DNA of 64,000 nucleotides from Metridium senile. Lineage: Eukaryota; Cnidaria; Anthozoa; Actiniaria; Metridiidae. Under the pieces are notes generated by a model. It did no database searches. It was not told where the DNA came from and worked only from the letters and a program-made list of their open reading frames with translations. Positions 32,129 through 44,310 of the stretch are shown here, piece by piece. Where the stretch lies: positions 18,280,311 through 18,344,310 of the forward strand of contig OX459095.1 in NCBI GenBank assembly GCA_949775045.1, read 5' to 3'. The position numbers were made by a program, and so were the translations under genes. Numbering within the stretch: position 1 is the first letter of the stretch; every line of letters begins with the position of its first letter.

Positions 32129-35100
32129 TACTAAGTCACTTGATATATGACGTAACACCATGGCACGTGATTGCACTGACCACAAGACATGTCACCACAA
32201 TGCTATCAAGTTTCGTTGTGATTGGTTGATTTGCTGGGGAAATTTTCGCGAGAAGCCAGGACAGGCTTTTGCGGCGAGATGTCATCAATAAAATAATTTT
32301 AGTTATTATATAGCGGCGTTTAGTCACTATCACAGACAATTAAAACTAGATATCGAGTATTAGTAAAATTGAGATTGAAAACCGAGCGATTATTGGAAAT
32401 CAACTATAGTTAATCACCTAATCAGTCAGTCAGTCACTAAGTTAGTCAGTTCGTCAGTCAGTAAGTCAGTTCGTCAGTTCGTCAGTCAGTAAGTCAATCA
32501 TTCAGTTAGTCAATCAGTCAGTTAGTCAATCAGTCAGTTAGTCAATCAGTAGGCCCCAGTTAGTATTCCCCAGTTAGTATTTTATCAACTGGTATTGCTT
32601 TTTCTTCATTGTCTTTTCTCATTCATTCTCATTTCGTTTTAGGTAGCCGTCAGTCAATATTGGATTCAATCAGTATCAGAACTGAATATCCCAGAGGTAT
32701 TGAGCATTTAGTTAACAACTTCTTCGAATATGTTGGTGTCGAATTATCTCTTCATACGGGCAAATATCAGCAGCAGGAGACATGGGACATGATACTGACG
32801 TGAATATATGCTTTTATGACGGGACGTCCTCCGACGTTGAAACGGCGTCGTACAGCCTCGTGGACGTACCTACCGCTTTCATTGGTGTTGGTGATACAGG
32901 AATGTGTGTAAGTAGCCCTAAGTCACGTACATCTGAAAACCCAGCTCACAAGTTTATTGAGTGGTCACCAGACGTAGATAAACACGAAACAGAGAAGATT
33001 TTCCAGGATATCCTGAAAATGGGTTTTCTTTCGAAATATGCACGCAATCTTTTCTACTTGAACAATACTCAAGCTATAGAGACTATAGAAGATGAAGAAT
33101 TTAATAGGTTGATCGAAGAAGTTTCTGATAGGCCTCAAACATGGCAGCGGAACTCTCTTTGGACGTGGCCGATGCTACTTAATAGATGGTTCACATATCA
33201 AAGGATATGTATAACATACAGTGGCGTACTACATGCATTACCTATTTTTACTGATGAAACAAATGCCCTATTATGGCAACATTCTAACGACTTGATGATG
33301 CCACAGTCAATATTAAACGAATCTCCAAGCTTCCTTGCAATGCAATCATCATCGGACTGTACAGACTCTATCATATTTTTTCAGCAAAGTTGTCAATGGA
33401 TTAATGAATATTTCAACAATCAGCCACAGCAAATCAATTTAAGAAGCTTAATCATTATTGAATGCTTCGGAGAGTTAAACTTGCAGTTTTTGTCCTCCAT
33501 AAAGACGTTAAAGCATTTGGTTATCTCCCTGACTGATATTGCTTCCGAGACTGTTGTCTTTCCTGATCGATTGACTGAAACAATCAAGCATTTGGTCATG
33601 AAATCATGCAAGCTACGTAGTGTTCCTAACGCACTCGGAACTTTAATACGCTCAAATGTTGTAAACATCACTGGCAATGCTATAGATGATCTCCCTCCTT
33701 GTCTTGGTAACCTCCGAGAGCTGCGTACACTATTGGTTGATAAATTGACAATCACATATCCACCTGCTAATGTATTGAGTAGGCCAGCTAAAGACATCGT
33801 CAAATTCCTCCAAGCCTTTCAGTACAACGAAAATTCAGTGCTACACAATGAAGCAAAGTTAGTTGTTGTCGGACAGGAAGGTGTAGGAAAAAGCACCCTT
33901 GTCAAAGCCTTGCACCGCGATTTCTGGATGTTTGTAGATGTTGATCCACCAAGCAAAACCGATGGAATCGATATGTTCACTCTTCCGCTAAAAGGAACTC
34001 GATTTCTCGTGTATGACTTGGCTGGAGATGTGGAATACCACAACACCCATCCCTTGTTCTTGTCCGCACATTGTCTACACTTGGCAGTTTTTGACATGAG
34101 CCAGTTTTATGTGGGCAGAGGCATGCGTTCCGCTGATCAACTCTGCAGACTTGAACTTTGGCTGTAGATGATTTCAGCTCAGCATCCAAAGTCTTATGTA
34201 ATTATTGTTGGCACGCACACCGACCATCAGAGAATTACCGCAGAAATGGTCAACGCCATCCGCATACAGATAATACAGATGATCAGAAAGTATCAGAATA
34301 ACCATCTGGAATACTTCGACAAATGTTTCTTGTGCAACAAGGACATGTTACCTGAAGAACTTCAAGATGCTGGGAAGGACGCACCACAGGATGGCGTCGT
34401 TGCTACTGATGGCTCCATTCCACATGTTCTTGGCTACTACGAGGTCAGCAGTATAACCAAATACCCACGTGCTCCACTGAGTAGGAGAAACAAGAATCTC
34501 GATGCTTTGAGGTCTGCCATCTCGAGCTCCAACTTTCAGAGAACTAATACAGAGTGTCATATTCCAAAATCATGGTTCTCATTCTACAAACAAATCCCAA
34601 ATCAGAGATCGCAGCCAATGAAACCTTTATTGGAATTGATCAACGTTGCTAAGGAATGTAAGGTGGAGCCAGATATGGTAGAAAACATGCTGAGGTTCTT
34701 CCACTCTCAGGGAAACCTTCTCTGGTATGAGGATATACCAGCAATGAAAGATGTTGTTGTCACTGACCCAAAATGGTTGTCCGACAAGCTCAAAACCCTT
34801 ATCTCCTACAATCCATGTGATGAACTCGTATGCAATGGAATTATTCGCACTTCATGCCTGTCTACCGTTTGGTCAGACATAACAGAAGACGACCGTTATA
34901 AACTACTTTCTCTTTTCAGAAATGTAGGCTTGTGCTTCACCGTCTCGCCTGATGACGATCTGTTTCCTTGCAATTTGCCAATCGGTTGGCCCGATCGAGA
35001 AAAGTGGCCAGTAGTTCAAAGTAAAGATGAGAATCAAACAAGCTTCTTGGTTCATTTCAGTTTTCTTCCCCCAACATTCTTTTCTCAATTGATTGTGGAA

Positions 35101-36329
35101 GTAAACAAGAACCGTGCATCATTTCCATCGTCCATACAGCCACTTTACTATCGTTTCCACATCTTGTATGTCACGGAGAAACAAGACCAATGTCATATCC
35201 ACAAAGACAAGCCTCGTGTTGTTAGCCAAGACCCTGGCGTCTCTTCATTTGTGCACAAAGTCCATTACGAGGTCATGCCACACAGCAACTCTTTGAAAGT
35301 GTCTATACGAGGAGCCGCTCCTTGTTGCATTGTTCCTGGTATTCAAGCCACCATAGAATCTGTAAAGTTGAGGTTATTTCCTGGCATCAGCTTCCAAGTG
35401 AGACTGATCTGTCCCATTTGTGAAATCAAAAAGGTAGAAGCGCCAGCAACGTTCAGTGTGGATTCCACAGAGGTTAATCACGTGTGTTCGCGTGGATTGC
35501 ATAGTATAGGCAGCATTGATGATATTCTTATGGGAAAGTACAATCCTTCTGACTTTGAATCTTCAGAAATCGCTCAAACAAGAAGAATTGTTGGCGAGAC
35601 CTTAGAAGACCACTTTTGCCCGAATCTCTTTGTAATTCTACCTATTAATACAAACTGTTTGTCCTTGAAAGATCGCCGCATCGTTTACTCGTACATGAAA
35701 GATGGCTATGCAGTACATCTACTCTGTGAATGCCCAGAACAGTGGCACTTTGTTGATTCGCCTGGTTTTCGCATCGGAAAGCCTAAACTGTTTTTGGAGA
35801 AGTATGGAAACAATTGTGCACAGTTCTGAAGGCAATTGGAAAACTTGGTGCTCCACTACGTGCAGCGGCGTCACTCGATCCCCACGTTAAGGCTGCAGCA
35901 GCAGCACTGTCCGGCGCCAACTCCATAGCCAATGAATTTCAAAGGTTTCTCGACAACGTCTTTGACAGGTATCCTCATTTAAAGCCATCGTGTACTCGGA
36001 GAGACCTGGACCAACTGCAAGCCTCTGGACTTCCTAAACGCAGTGAGCTTGCTAAGTTCCTAGAGGTTATTGTAAAAGGCCGTGATTTTGGTCCTTTGGT
36101 TTTCACATATGTTGACAAGCGTCGCGAGTGGCTTTGGCTTTGTGAAGATCATCAGAAGCGGTTTGCCATTGTAAAGGACTAATATTTTGGTAGGTAATAA
36201 CTAGCTGTCTATTTTTTTAAATCACTTTTTGTCCTCAGGTTCTATGAGAAAAGTTTTATGATAACCTCGATATCATATATCATAGAAATGGTGGACCAGA
36301 TATTAGCTAATGATATACTTATGCATAAG
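32129..36329 (+). repeat. Segmental duplication, copy 2 (pairs with 5783-10348)
   Basis: Direct copy of the ROCO block, with a shortened minisatellite, a 52-bp deletion, a 9-bp in-frame insertion near 32905 and point changes. A further partial repeat of its 3' intron/exon stretch (CTGTCTATTTTTCTAAATCA, TCAGGTTCTATGAGAAAAGT) lies at about 36465-36515. Confidence 0.92.
32643..36182 (+). pseudogene. ROCO-family (LRR-Roc-COR) pseudogene, copy 2
   Basis: The same exon as copy 1, with the same acceptor (TTTCGTTTTAG) and domain order; the P-loop GQEGVGKS is still readable. Three lesions: (1) a 52-bp deletion near 32784, bounded in copy 1 by GACAT repeats, shifts the frame; (2) a C-to-T change makes TAG at 34165-34167 inside Roc, where copy 1 has CAG (Gln); (3) a frameshift near 35812 removes the last about 120 codons from the main frame. 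The remaining frames of 461, 553 and about 120 codons are otherwise intact, so decay is recent. A truncated protein is possible but would lack an intact Roc-COR unit. Confidence 0.92.
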
Positions 36330-36579
36330 GGAAATAATATTTGTGATGGGGGAGGGGTTCCAGTTTTTAGTATGCTCGATACTTTTTCCAATGTACAAAA
36401 CTTGCAAGATAGTTTTCAGTGCTGACCAAGGAATGAATCTTGCTTTTAATTTTGTTATAATAAATAACTGTCTATTTTTCTAAATCACTTTTCGTCCTCA
36501 GGTTCTATGAGAAAAGTAAGAAAGAAAAATAGATAGCGTATTATGATATCAACACTGTGTATCGATGTACTTACTACAA

Positions 36580-36725
36580 AAACGTTTGCTATTATAGTTA
36601 CTCTAATAACTGAGTAATAATAATATAAATCAATGCATACACAGTTTTTCACTGCAAAAAAAGACTGAATAGTGGTTACTCCAATTACTGAGTGAACCTG
36701 TATATCCTCAGTTACTCACTGCTAA
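36580..36725 (+). repeat. Copy of the about 76-bp ACTGAGTA/ACAGTTACTC repeat
   Basis: Contains AATCAATGCATACACAGTTT, GACTGAATAGTGGTTACTCC and AATTACTGAGTGAAC, the unit that also fills parts of the galaxin-like intron (38.7-39.24 kb) and, inverted, the PAN gene intron (62.34-62.66 kb). Confidence 0.7.
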
Positions 36726-36801
36726 AAGAATCAATAATTTTTTTTTTAGTTGAGTCGCTTCATTTATACTTTATTAAAGCATGTTTGAAACACATGTTGT
36801 C

Positions 36802-36979
36802 AGTGGCGGATCTAGGGTTGGTGAATAGGGTGGCTAGCCACCCCCCATTTTTGCTCCGTTTTCTGCTTTTTATTGTGTTTTATTTGATGAGTAACATATG
36901 AACAATGCACAAATACCAAAATATACGCTTCACATTCAACCTCCCCCCCCCCCCCTAAAATATTCCTAGATCCGCCACT
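36802..36979. mobile_element. 178-bp MITE with AGTGGCGGATCTAGG ends
   Basis: A perfect 15-bp inverted end pair encloses C/G-rich homopolymers (CCACCCCCC and a long C run at about 36942-36955). The ends resemble hAT-type MITE termini. The target duplication is unclear. Confidence 0.75.
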
Positions 36980-37129
36980 CTGTTTTGGTAGAAAAGTTGT
37001 GATTGCTAAGAGATCGATTTTGATCAGCAGTTTCTTCGAGGATTTGATCTTTTTTCAAGTACGCGAATGCACGACTTTACGTGTCATGGAATTTGTTATT
37101 TTTTTCTGTTAATTTGTGCGACTAATTTT

Positions 37130-38120
37130 TCTCCAAACGAAATTGGCGCAATAAACAATCAAGCATATTGATTTGTCATACAAAACATTATTATGAATTA
37201 TCATTATCAAGTGACGAGTATTTATCAGACATAAAGTTGAATGCAATGACGCGTCTTACAATTGTCGGTTTTCACGTGATGTCATCAAAATGCTAAAATC
37301 TAAACGACTAAGGCATCGCAGTAAGCTTGTATTCTATAGCATTTAGTTATTGTCCCCGAAACATATAATTCATGAAAATTTGGTTACGTTTTGTAATTTC
37401 GTTATCGAAATGTTTCAAAATTAAGAAAAATTACTGTCACACAATTGATATTGTCACGCAATTAATATTGTCACGCAATTAATATTGTCGCGCGCTCTCT
37501 AGAGTCGCCGTAAGAAATATTACTTCGCCACAAATTATACCTTTATTGTTTGGCAACGACAATTTATGATTCACGTACGTGTTTTTGTAGTGTAGTTGTG
37601 ATTGCCAAGTTATTGAGACTCAGTAGTTTGCAGTTTGATTTGCCAAAAAAGAGATGATTCATCCCTATTGCAGTCAACCCTTTTTCCCGCCAAAATTAGT
37701 TCTTTAATATTGACCTTATTTGAAAGAGCGTTACAGCTTAGGCGGGAATGTACAGTTTAATTGACATTTATACTTTGAATGTAATAAGTAAATGTGTACA
37801 TGTTTACATGGCTAGTACTCAAATAATTACTCGGTATACTTACAAAACTGAGATTAATTTTACATTTTTACATTTGTTTTTCTGATAATTTGTGCAACTA
37901 ATTTGGCTCCAGACAGAAATTGGCGCGATAAACTATCAAGCATATAAATATTTCATGTAAACATAATTATGAATTATCATTAATTCTCAGTTATATTGAC
38001 CAGTATTTATCAGACATGGATTGAATGCAATTACGCGCCTTATAATTCTCGGTTTTTACGTGTTGTCATCAAAATGCTAAAATCTAAACGATTAAGGCAT
38101 CGCAGTAAGCTTGTACTCTA
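37130..38120 (+). repeat. Tandem duplicates of galaxin-locus upstream sequence
   Basis: Two copies about 780 bp apart share GCTAAAATCTAAACGA, GGCATCGCAGTAAGCTTGTA and the AATTTGTGCGACTAATTT/TTGGCGC/ATCAAGCATAT motifs. A third, partial copy is in intron 1 of the galaxin-like gene (39.29-39.62 kb) and a fourth before the pseudogene (26.39 kb). Short arrays of ATTGTCACGCAATTAAT lie at 37437-37490. Confidence 0.75.
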
Positions 38121-38379
38121 TAGTCGAAATGTTGAAAGAAAAGTACTGTCACGCAATAAATATTGTCACACAATAATAATAATTGTCGCGCGCTCACAAA
38201 TTATATCTTTATTGGCTGGCAACGACTCGATCAGTGTATCGACTATCGATCAGAAGTTTATTAAGTTAGTTGAGAAAAAAAGGGTGTGTTTATTAGATAT
38301 TATCAACACGGTTGATCGCGTAGTAGATAATTAAGAAAGACTGCCAATTTTTAATTAGGCAATGCTGTGACAGCCATGG

Positions 38380-38387
38380 TATATAAA
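38380..38387 (+). promoter_or_regulatory. TATA box of the galaxin-like gene
   Basis: TATATAAA lies 112 bases before the start codon. The sequence about 25-30 bases on (TTCATTAGTC) could hold the start site. Confidence 0.6.
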
Positions 38388-38498
38388 GAGTAAATTGCAT
38401 CTCATTTCATTAGTCTCTTAGACAACACTGAGCTGACAAGCGAGCTGGTATAGTATTTCCTATCTCCTGCAATCTCATCGACAACAAGATATATAGCC

Positions 38499-38580
38499 AT
38501 GATGCGTTTCCTTGTTGTCCTACTGGTTTTCTATGTACTTAGTGTAAAAGCACATGAAAGTGAAACTAGGAATTTTGAAG
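38499..38580 (+). CDS. Galaxin-like secreted protein, exon 1 (signal peptide)
   Basis: ATG ATG CGT opens a classic signal peptide (MMRFLVVLLVFYVLSVKA) followed by HESETRNFE. The exon ends at GAAG before GTGAG. The one base left over joins AC of exon 2 to make an aspartate codon, so phase and splice consensus agree. It is too short to be noticed as an ORF. It supplies secretion for the cysteine-rich chain encoded by 39886-40550. The start is the first ATG after a TATA box. Confidence 0.85.
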
Positions 38581-38699
38581 GTGAGAAAAACAGTAGAGCT
38601 TAATAGTCAATTAAAATGCTATCTAAAATAACATGGATAACATAGTTATTAAGAAGTAGCATTTGCAATTGTTCGATATGTACTTATATACTGCGAATA

Positions 38700-39240
38700 A
38701 TAGCTGACTACGAAGTGGTTACTCAAACACCTGAGTAAATCGATGCATCAACATGTGTTACTCTTTTCAAAAACGATTGAGTAGTGATTACCCTTGGTAA
38801 TTACTTCAAGGAAAATCGGTGTATCAACATTTGATACTCACTTCAAAAACGGGCTCCTTCTCCGTGTACCGGACACATTCTACGTAATTCAACAGAAATA
38901 ACAAAAGACTACAATTTAAACAAAGAACGAAGTTAACAACAAAGAATACAATAGGTTTCACAGTACACGGAGAAGTAGCCCAACAACGACTGAGTAGTGA
39001 TTACTTTAATTACTTCAAAAAAAAAAATCGATGTATCCACAGTTACTAACAGCAAAACTGACGACTGAATGGTGGTTACTTAAATTATTCAGTAGATCGA
39101 TGCATGCACAGTTGCTGCAAAAACCACTGAGTTGTTGTTACTCCAGCATAACTGAGTAAATCCATACATCCACAGTTACTCAGTTCATTAAAGTGTAGCA
39201 GTCACTTATCTGAGTCAAGAGTATATTTTTGCGGTGCAGT
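38700..39240 (+). repeat. Intron repeat array (about 76-bp unit)
   Basis: Several diverged units carry ACTGAGTAAATC, ATGCATCAACA/CAGTTACTC, GCAAAAACCACTGAG and TAGTGATTACT. An inserted small element (38863-38981) splits the array. Confidence 0.75.
38863..38981. mobile_element. About 119-bp MITE inside the intron array
   Basis: GGGCTCCTTCTCCGTGTA at the left is inverted as TACACGGAGAAGTAGCCC at the right (one mismatch). AAC is present on both sides and could be a 3-bp duplication. Confidence 0.75.
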
Positions 39241-39885
39241 TATGAGGACTGCTAAGATATTCATCATGAGGCAGAACAGTTTGTGGTACCGAAGATTGAT
39301 TTTAGAATGTCTATTTAGTCAAATCTTTTCCCGCCAAAACTTGTCGTTTTGTTTTTGAAAGAGCGTTAGTTTGGCGAGAATGTACTACTTTTGGTGACAT
39401 TTATACTAGGAATAAATAAATAAATATGTCTTTAGCTAGTAATAATAAGATGAATGAATATACTTATGGAATTAAGAACATATTGAACGCTCATGGCTGT
39501 CATGCTGTTCAGTAGTGCGACTAATTTGGCTCCAAACAGAAATGGCGCTAAAACCTACCAAGCATATAAATATTTCAAGCAAGCATGATAGCGTGTTGAC
39601 GAGTATTTATAGTACATGTATGAATTTAACGCACATTACAAATAAATCCATGAACTCCATATTAGGACAAACTTTACACTGTTTTCAATGGGGTAATGTT
39701 TGGGAATGATATCTTTTTCCGCTCTGCACGATATTTGTTTTCAATTCTATTTGTTTTTTTGTTGTGCACAATATTTTTCTCAATTTTAAAGCTGTGCTCG
39801 AATTTCGGTTATTACCAAACCCCCAATCAGATATATAATGGTCCGTCCCTTATATGCTCAGATGTGTTTGTATGTATATTTCCAG

Positions 39886-40550
39886 ACGATGATGAACGGT
39901 TAGAGAAGCGTGGGTTTTTGGGATGTGGTGCGTACAATTTCTTTAAAAAAGGATGTTGTGATGGCAAGCTGTATGTCCGTAAAACTGAAGACTGCTGCGG
40001 AAAGAAAGTCATCCAGGAATCTACCCATGGTTGTTGTGACGATAAATCCTACCAACGTGTTACGCAAGAGTGCTGCGACAAAGAAGTGATTGGTACGGAA
40101 ACGCATGGTTGCTGCGACGGGAAAATCTACGATCGTAAATCGCAAGAGTGTTGCAACAAGAATATTGTCAACAAGGAGACCCACGGCTGCTGCGAAGGCA
40201 AGTCCTACGAACGTAAAACGCAAGAGTGTTGCCGTAACAAAGTCATTGATACGGAGACGCAAGGTTGCTGTAATGACGAAGCGTACGAACGTGAAACGCA
40301 AGAGTGTTGCAGTGAGAACATCATAAATACAGAAACGCACGGTTGCTGTGATGGTGAAAAATCCTACGAACGTAAAACGCAAGGGTGCTGCGAGGAAAGG
40401 GTGATTGAAAGTGAAACGCATGCTTGTTGTGGTGAAAAGTCCATCAAAAAGTCTACCCACGGATGTTGCAATGGCAGGAATTTCCACAAATCGTACAAAA
40501 AATGTTGTAATGGGAAGGTGGAATTTGCAATTTTCAGCAAGAAGTGCTAA
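39886..40550 (+). CDS. Galaxin-like secreted protein, exon 2 (double-cysteine repeats)
   Basis: It follows the acceptor TGTATATTTCCAG. Joined to exon 1 the protein is 248 residues. After an acidic stretch (DDDERLEKR), with a dibasic site where a propeptide could be cut, comes GFLGCG and then 15 CC pairs spaced about 10-13 residues. They alternate between forms like HGCCDGKSYERKTQ and QECCNKNIVNKET, and the chain ends FAIFSKKC. Galaxins are secreted proteins of the coral skeletal matrix and of other cnidarian tissues with just such di-cysteine repeats. The repeat pattern, not a search, is the basis of the call. The mature chain is expected to be disulphide-rich and extracellular. A plain cysteine-rich defence or adhesion protein is the alternative. 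Confidence 0.85.
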
Positions 40551-40635
40551 CACTTTCACTAGGATAACATGACTTAGATAGTGTAGTCGTTTAATAATAG
40601 ATAATGGATAATGTTGTTGATAATGTAGCGATAAT

Positions 40636-40641
40636 AATAAA
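40636..40641 (+). terminator. Polyadenylation signal of the galaxin-like gene
   Basis: AATAAA 86 bases after the stop codon. Confidence 0.55.
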
Positions 40642-40870
40642 GCATTTTTTGCAGCTAATAACTGATAATGATAACAATTACTGTATTGGTATCGTTAATG
40701 TTTTGACATTTTAAGAGAAAAGTCAATGAATTTTTTCTCTTTCTAATTAGACAATGTTTAGAATTAGATACTGTTGTAGAGCACTAAATGAAATTCTTGT
40801 AATGTTTTTCGATAGTATATTTTTTTTGCTTAGTTTATGAGGGGTTTAGGATATGATAGTAACATGTACG

Positions 40871-41240
40871 CGGTCAGACGGTGAATGGAAAAGCATGCAT
40901 GATAGTTGATGATAGTGGTCAAAATCATGCGAGCGAAGCTGACGCTAGCAGCTTGTATTTTAAATGATGTGGTATAAAAAAAAGTATACACAATCATCTA
41001 GTTGATCTTGGACTCGTTTTCATAATGTCTTAGTCTCAATTTAGAATCAATTTTGCAAAATTATGAGCCAGTGTGTACATCTGCTGAGTCGCGCGGTCAT
41101 ACGGCAAAAACTATCATGTAAAATTTGAACATGTTCAAACTCCATGATAGTCGATGATAGTGCATGATAGTTGGTGGTCAAGCGTAAATGATAGTTGGAA
41201 CTATCATCAACTACCATGAACTATCATTGCCGTTTGACCG
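40871..41240. mobile_element. 370-bp MITE rich in ATGATAGT
   Basis: Ends CGGTCAGACGG and CCGTTTGACCG are inverted (one mismatch). The inside holds many ATGATAGT/ACTATCAT copies in both orientations. Confidence 0.7.
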
Positions 41241-41937
41241 GGGCTTTAAGGTTTTTGTTTCTGTAATTAATATTTAGTGACATTTAGTGCTTTTTGCGTG
41301 TTTCTGCATAGGATACGGTTATCTCTATCATAGTTATATTCAGGTTTATCGAGGGTTTGTTTGGGCGGTATATTCTTCTCCTATTTGTATTCTACTTTCT
41401 ATTCTACATTATACTATTAAACTAAGAATCGATCTGCAATTAATGATAATGACAGTGATTGATAATGACTGACAATAATAGAATATTAATAAGTCTATAG
41501 TTTGTTTAGAAATAAAATGATTTTAGTTTCTTTAAATGTTGTTTGTTTTTCTTATTTATCATGATCAATGTCAAACAATGTTCGGCCAATCAGAATGCAA
41601 GAAAGCCTTTGAGTATTTGTCAATATTGAATAGCAATTTTATAACGTGCGTTCTTATTTGTCAAATTTCAAAAACAGATTAATTTTTCTATTCTATAATA
41701 AATCTATATAACATTTTGGATTCTGATTGGCTAATTGATTATGGATTTTTTTCTTAATCTCTGCAATTAGCTAATTGCACAATTAATATATTGCACACAT
41801 CCGGGAACTTTGAATTGTTGTTTGTTCAAAATGCACAAAAAAAGTGCTTCAGAATCGGTGATATTTTCTAACGTGCTTATTCAATGATATTTTATTTCAA
41901 TGAATAATGTGTATTCTACTTAACTTTTAACTTACCC

Positions 41938-42064
41938 TGGGTTCCATAGGCTCTAGAGGGGATTGGGGAGAGAGAGCGGCGGGGAGGAGAATTAAGGGCG
42001 GAGAGAGCCGTTCGCCTCCACGCCGCTCTCTCTCCCCAATCCCCTCTAGAGCCTCTAGAACCCA
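41938..42064. mobile_element. 127-bp hairpin element with GC-rich arms
   Basis: GGCTCTAGAGGGGATTGGGG with the following AGAGAGAGCGGCG is repeated inverted at the right. Outer TGGGTTC/GAACCCA also pair. No target duplication was found. Confidence 0.85.
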
Positions 42065-42597
42065 TGCAGAGTACTTTCAATTCGACCTTGATATCAGTTT
42101 TTTCCTTGTATAGTTTGGAATAAAACAGATTTTCCTTTTGTGAATGGTAGCCATTTCAAAACCATTCTGTGTTGGTTTTCTCAAATTTCTATGGTGTTTT
42201 AGGTTTTGTTTTTCAAAAGGCAGCAGTCTAATGACTCTGGATGTTCGCTTACATTAGAGAAAAAACAATGCCGAAAAAGTCCAAAACTTGAACCATAAAA
42301 GTGGTCTTACGAGAGTGGTCGCTTACGAGAAAGGTTTATTACAGAATTTATATGGGAAGCAAAACAGGGAAATTGAAATAGTGGTCGCTTACGGGAGATG
42401 GTCGATTACGAGAGTGGTCGTTCTGAGAGAGTCAACAGTGCATTTCTTTGATAAACGAAAATATTTTCATTTCACCAATATTTGCCTTCACTTTTTATTC
42501 AAAATTTTTAACTTTCTGTTTTATTCTTCTTTTAATTTGTGTTTTGATCTTTACTCGCTTTTCTTATCAGCAAGTTCTTTCTTTCCTTTCGCTTGGG
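42065..42597. other. No gene; short GTGGTCGCTTACGAGA repeats
   Basis: About 42300-42432 has five diverged copies of GTGGTCGCTTACGAGA. The rest is AT-rich with no supported gene. Confidence 0.6.
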
Positions 42598-43149
42598 GTT
42601 AAGTTAGCCGCAATTCCACTGACAAGCGATGCTCTCAGGAAACTTAAGTGGTGTGGCGTTCCACCTGAGGATGTAGTGGGAGTATATTGTTCTCTAATAC
42701 AGTCAGTCATTGAGTACGCGTCGGTGGTGTTTGCCAACCTTCCACTGTATTTGAACAATGCAATAGAAGCGGTTCAGAAGCGTGCACTAGCCATAATGTA
42801 CCGGCTGTAAACTACGTCACAGCGCTGCAGGCTTCGGGACTGACGTCTCTTGAAGAACGAAGAACACGGGCATGCACCAAGTTCATGAAGAACATTCATA
42901 ATAACAATCCAATACGCGCTTTATTGTCAAGTCTACTTATTAAGAATGAGTGCCCATATGGCTTAAGATCTGGAAACCCACAGCACTAGTACTGTGTAAA
43001 TATCAAAACTGATAGACTCAAAAACTTTGTAACAGTTAAATTTATTAGATTTGCGTAATATGTGTGACAACTGACCACGTCCACTTGTAATTCAGTCGTA
43101 AGACAGCGATAAGTGCGAATAAACTTATTATTATTATTATTATTATTAT
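42598..43149 (+). mobile_element. LINE 3' fragment with (TTA)n tail
   Basis: The translation shows LRKLKWCGVPPEDVVGVYCS, QSVIEYASVVFANLP and EAVQKRALAIMY, then in a shifted frame YVTALQASGLTSLEERRTRA and CPYGLRSGNPQH. This is the C-terminal region of a CR1/jockey-like reverse transcriptase, broken at about 42808. It ends AATAAACTTATTATTATT. Confidence 0.85.
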
Positions 43150-43771
43150 TGAACGGAGAATCACTATAAGCAAGGTAATTGCTTTATCAGTTCCCATGCA
43201 TTTCGTTCCCATTCTCATTGCTCGTTGCTTTTTTCTTATTAACCAATATAAATATAAATATATTTATTTATTTATTCATTCATTTCCTTTATATATATAT
43301 TTATTTATTTATTTATATATTTATTTCCTTTTTGAGGGGAGGGGTAGTCCTCCTAAATACATCTTGAGTCCGTGATATGCATCAGCGGTAACTACCAATC
43401 ATTCAAAATGGCGATTGTCGGGAAATTTTGATGTCAAAGTCATATAAACATCATTTCATGCGAAATAGTACAAAAGTAAGCTTTATAATATTTAAAGTTC
43501 CATTCAAGAATGGTAGGATTTATTTAGTCTCCTCCGCAGGCAACTTCTCGCCTTTTAACTCTTCTTTGTTTTTGGGGGCGCTCCTGTGGGACGACCGATT
43601 GAATTTAGTGATATTTTCTTATGTATTTTTAATTGCTACTTATCCTAGGAATATTCTGTAGTGAAACAAAGTCTCAATCAGGTAGTTTCCGCACTTATTT
43701 CCAATTACTGACAAGAAATGCAGTGCCTTTTCCTAAGATATCATATATACTTTTTCCCAGCTTTGCCTATT
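43150..43771. other. No supported gene; TTTA microsatellite
   Basis: 43255-43330 is a TTTA/TATA-rich microsatellite. The remainder has no recognised feature. Confidence 0.5.
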
Positions 43772-43903
43772 AATTGAGAACCGAAATGCTCAATTAGCTT
43801 TTGGTGAGCATGGGCCATATCAGTAAATGGCTTTGTAGCAAATTTGTTTGTACCTCAAGATCACCAAATAAACTGTAGAACTTGCAATAAACACCTTCTT
43901 GAG
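43772..43903 (-). pseudogene. Downstream half of a TTF-type zinc-finger-like relic
   Basis: On the minus strand QEGVYCKFYSLFGDLEVQTN and, one frame over, KFATKPFTDMAHAHQKLIEH follow the target duplication of the LINE. The pattern (G-x-YCK-x(2)-x-LF, then a KPFT-x-W/M-like stretch) resembles the TTF-type zinc-finger region before hAT-like transposase or ZMYM-like domains. It continues the relic at 48445-48746. Confidence 0.5.
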
Positions 43904-44310
43904 AAGGGGACAACAACAACAACTTTATTTGTACCATTCTCTGCTTACATTTTTTTGTATACAAATATTGAATATACATATATTATACAATTTTTTTTCC
44001 AAAATATATTAAAGAGAAGGTACAGGTTGCCTGCAATAACCGCAAGGCTAAATAAGAACAGACAACCTGTTCTATTTTATTTACAAAAAAGTAATTCTAA
44101 ATTAGATGGCACAAGTTAAAGTTTCAAGTAGTGTTACAATTATTTTGGCACTAAATTAAGTGTAGTTATGACATTTTGTACAAAAAAAACGGAGAGGAAA
44201 TAAAGTAAACAAAGAATTACACAGGCATCTATATATATGCACATGATCATGTGCAAACATATAGAGTTACAGAGTTATGGATGATATGGATATTTTAGGA
44301 TATTTAATGA

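Noticed and set aside
39900..40559. 219-codon minus-strand frame
   Set aside because: Shadow of the galaxin-like exon, open because of its regular codons.
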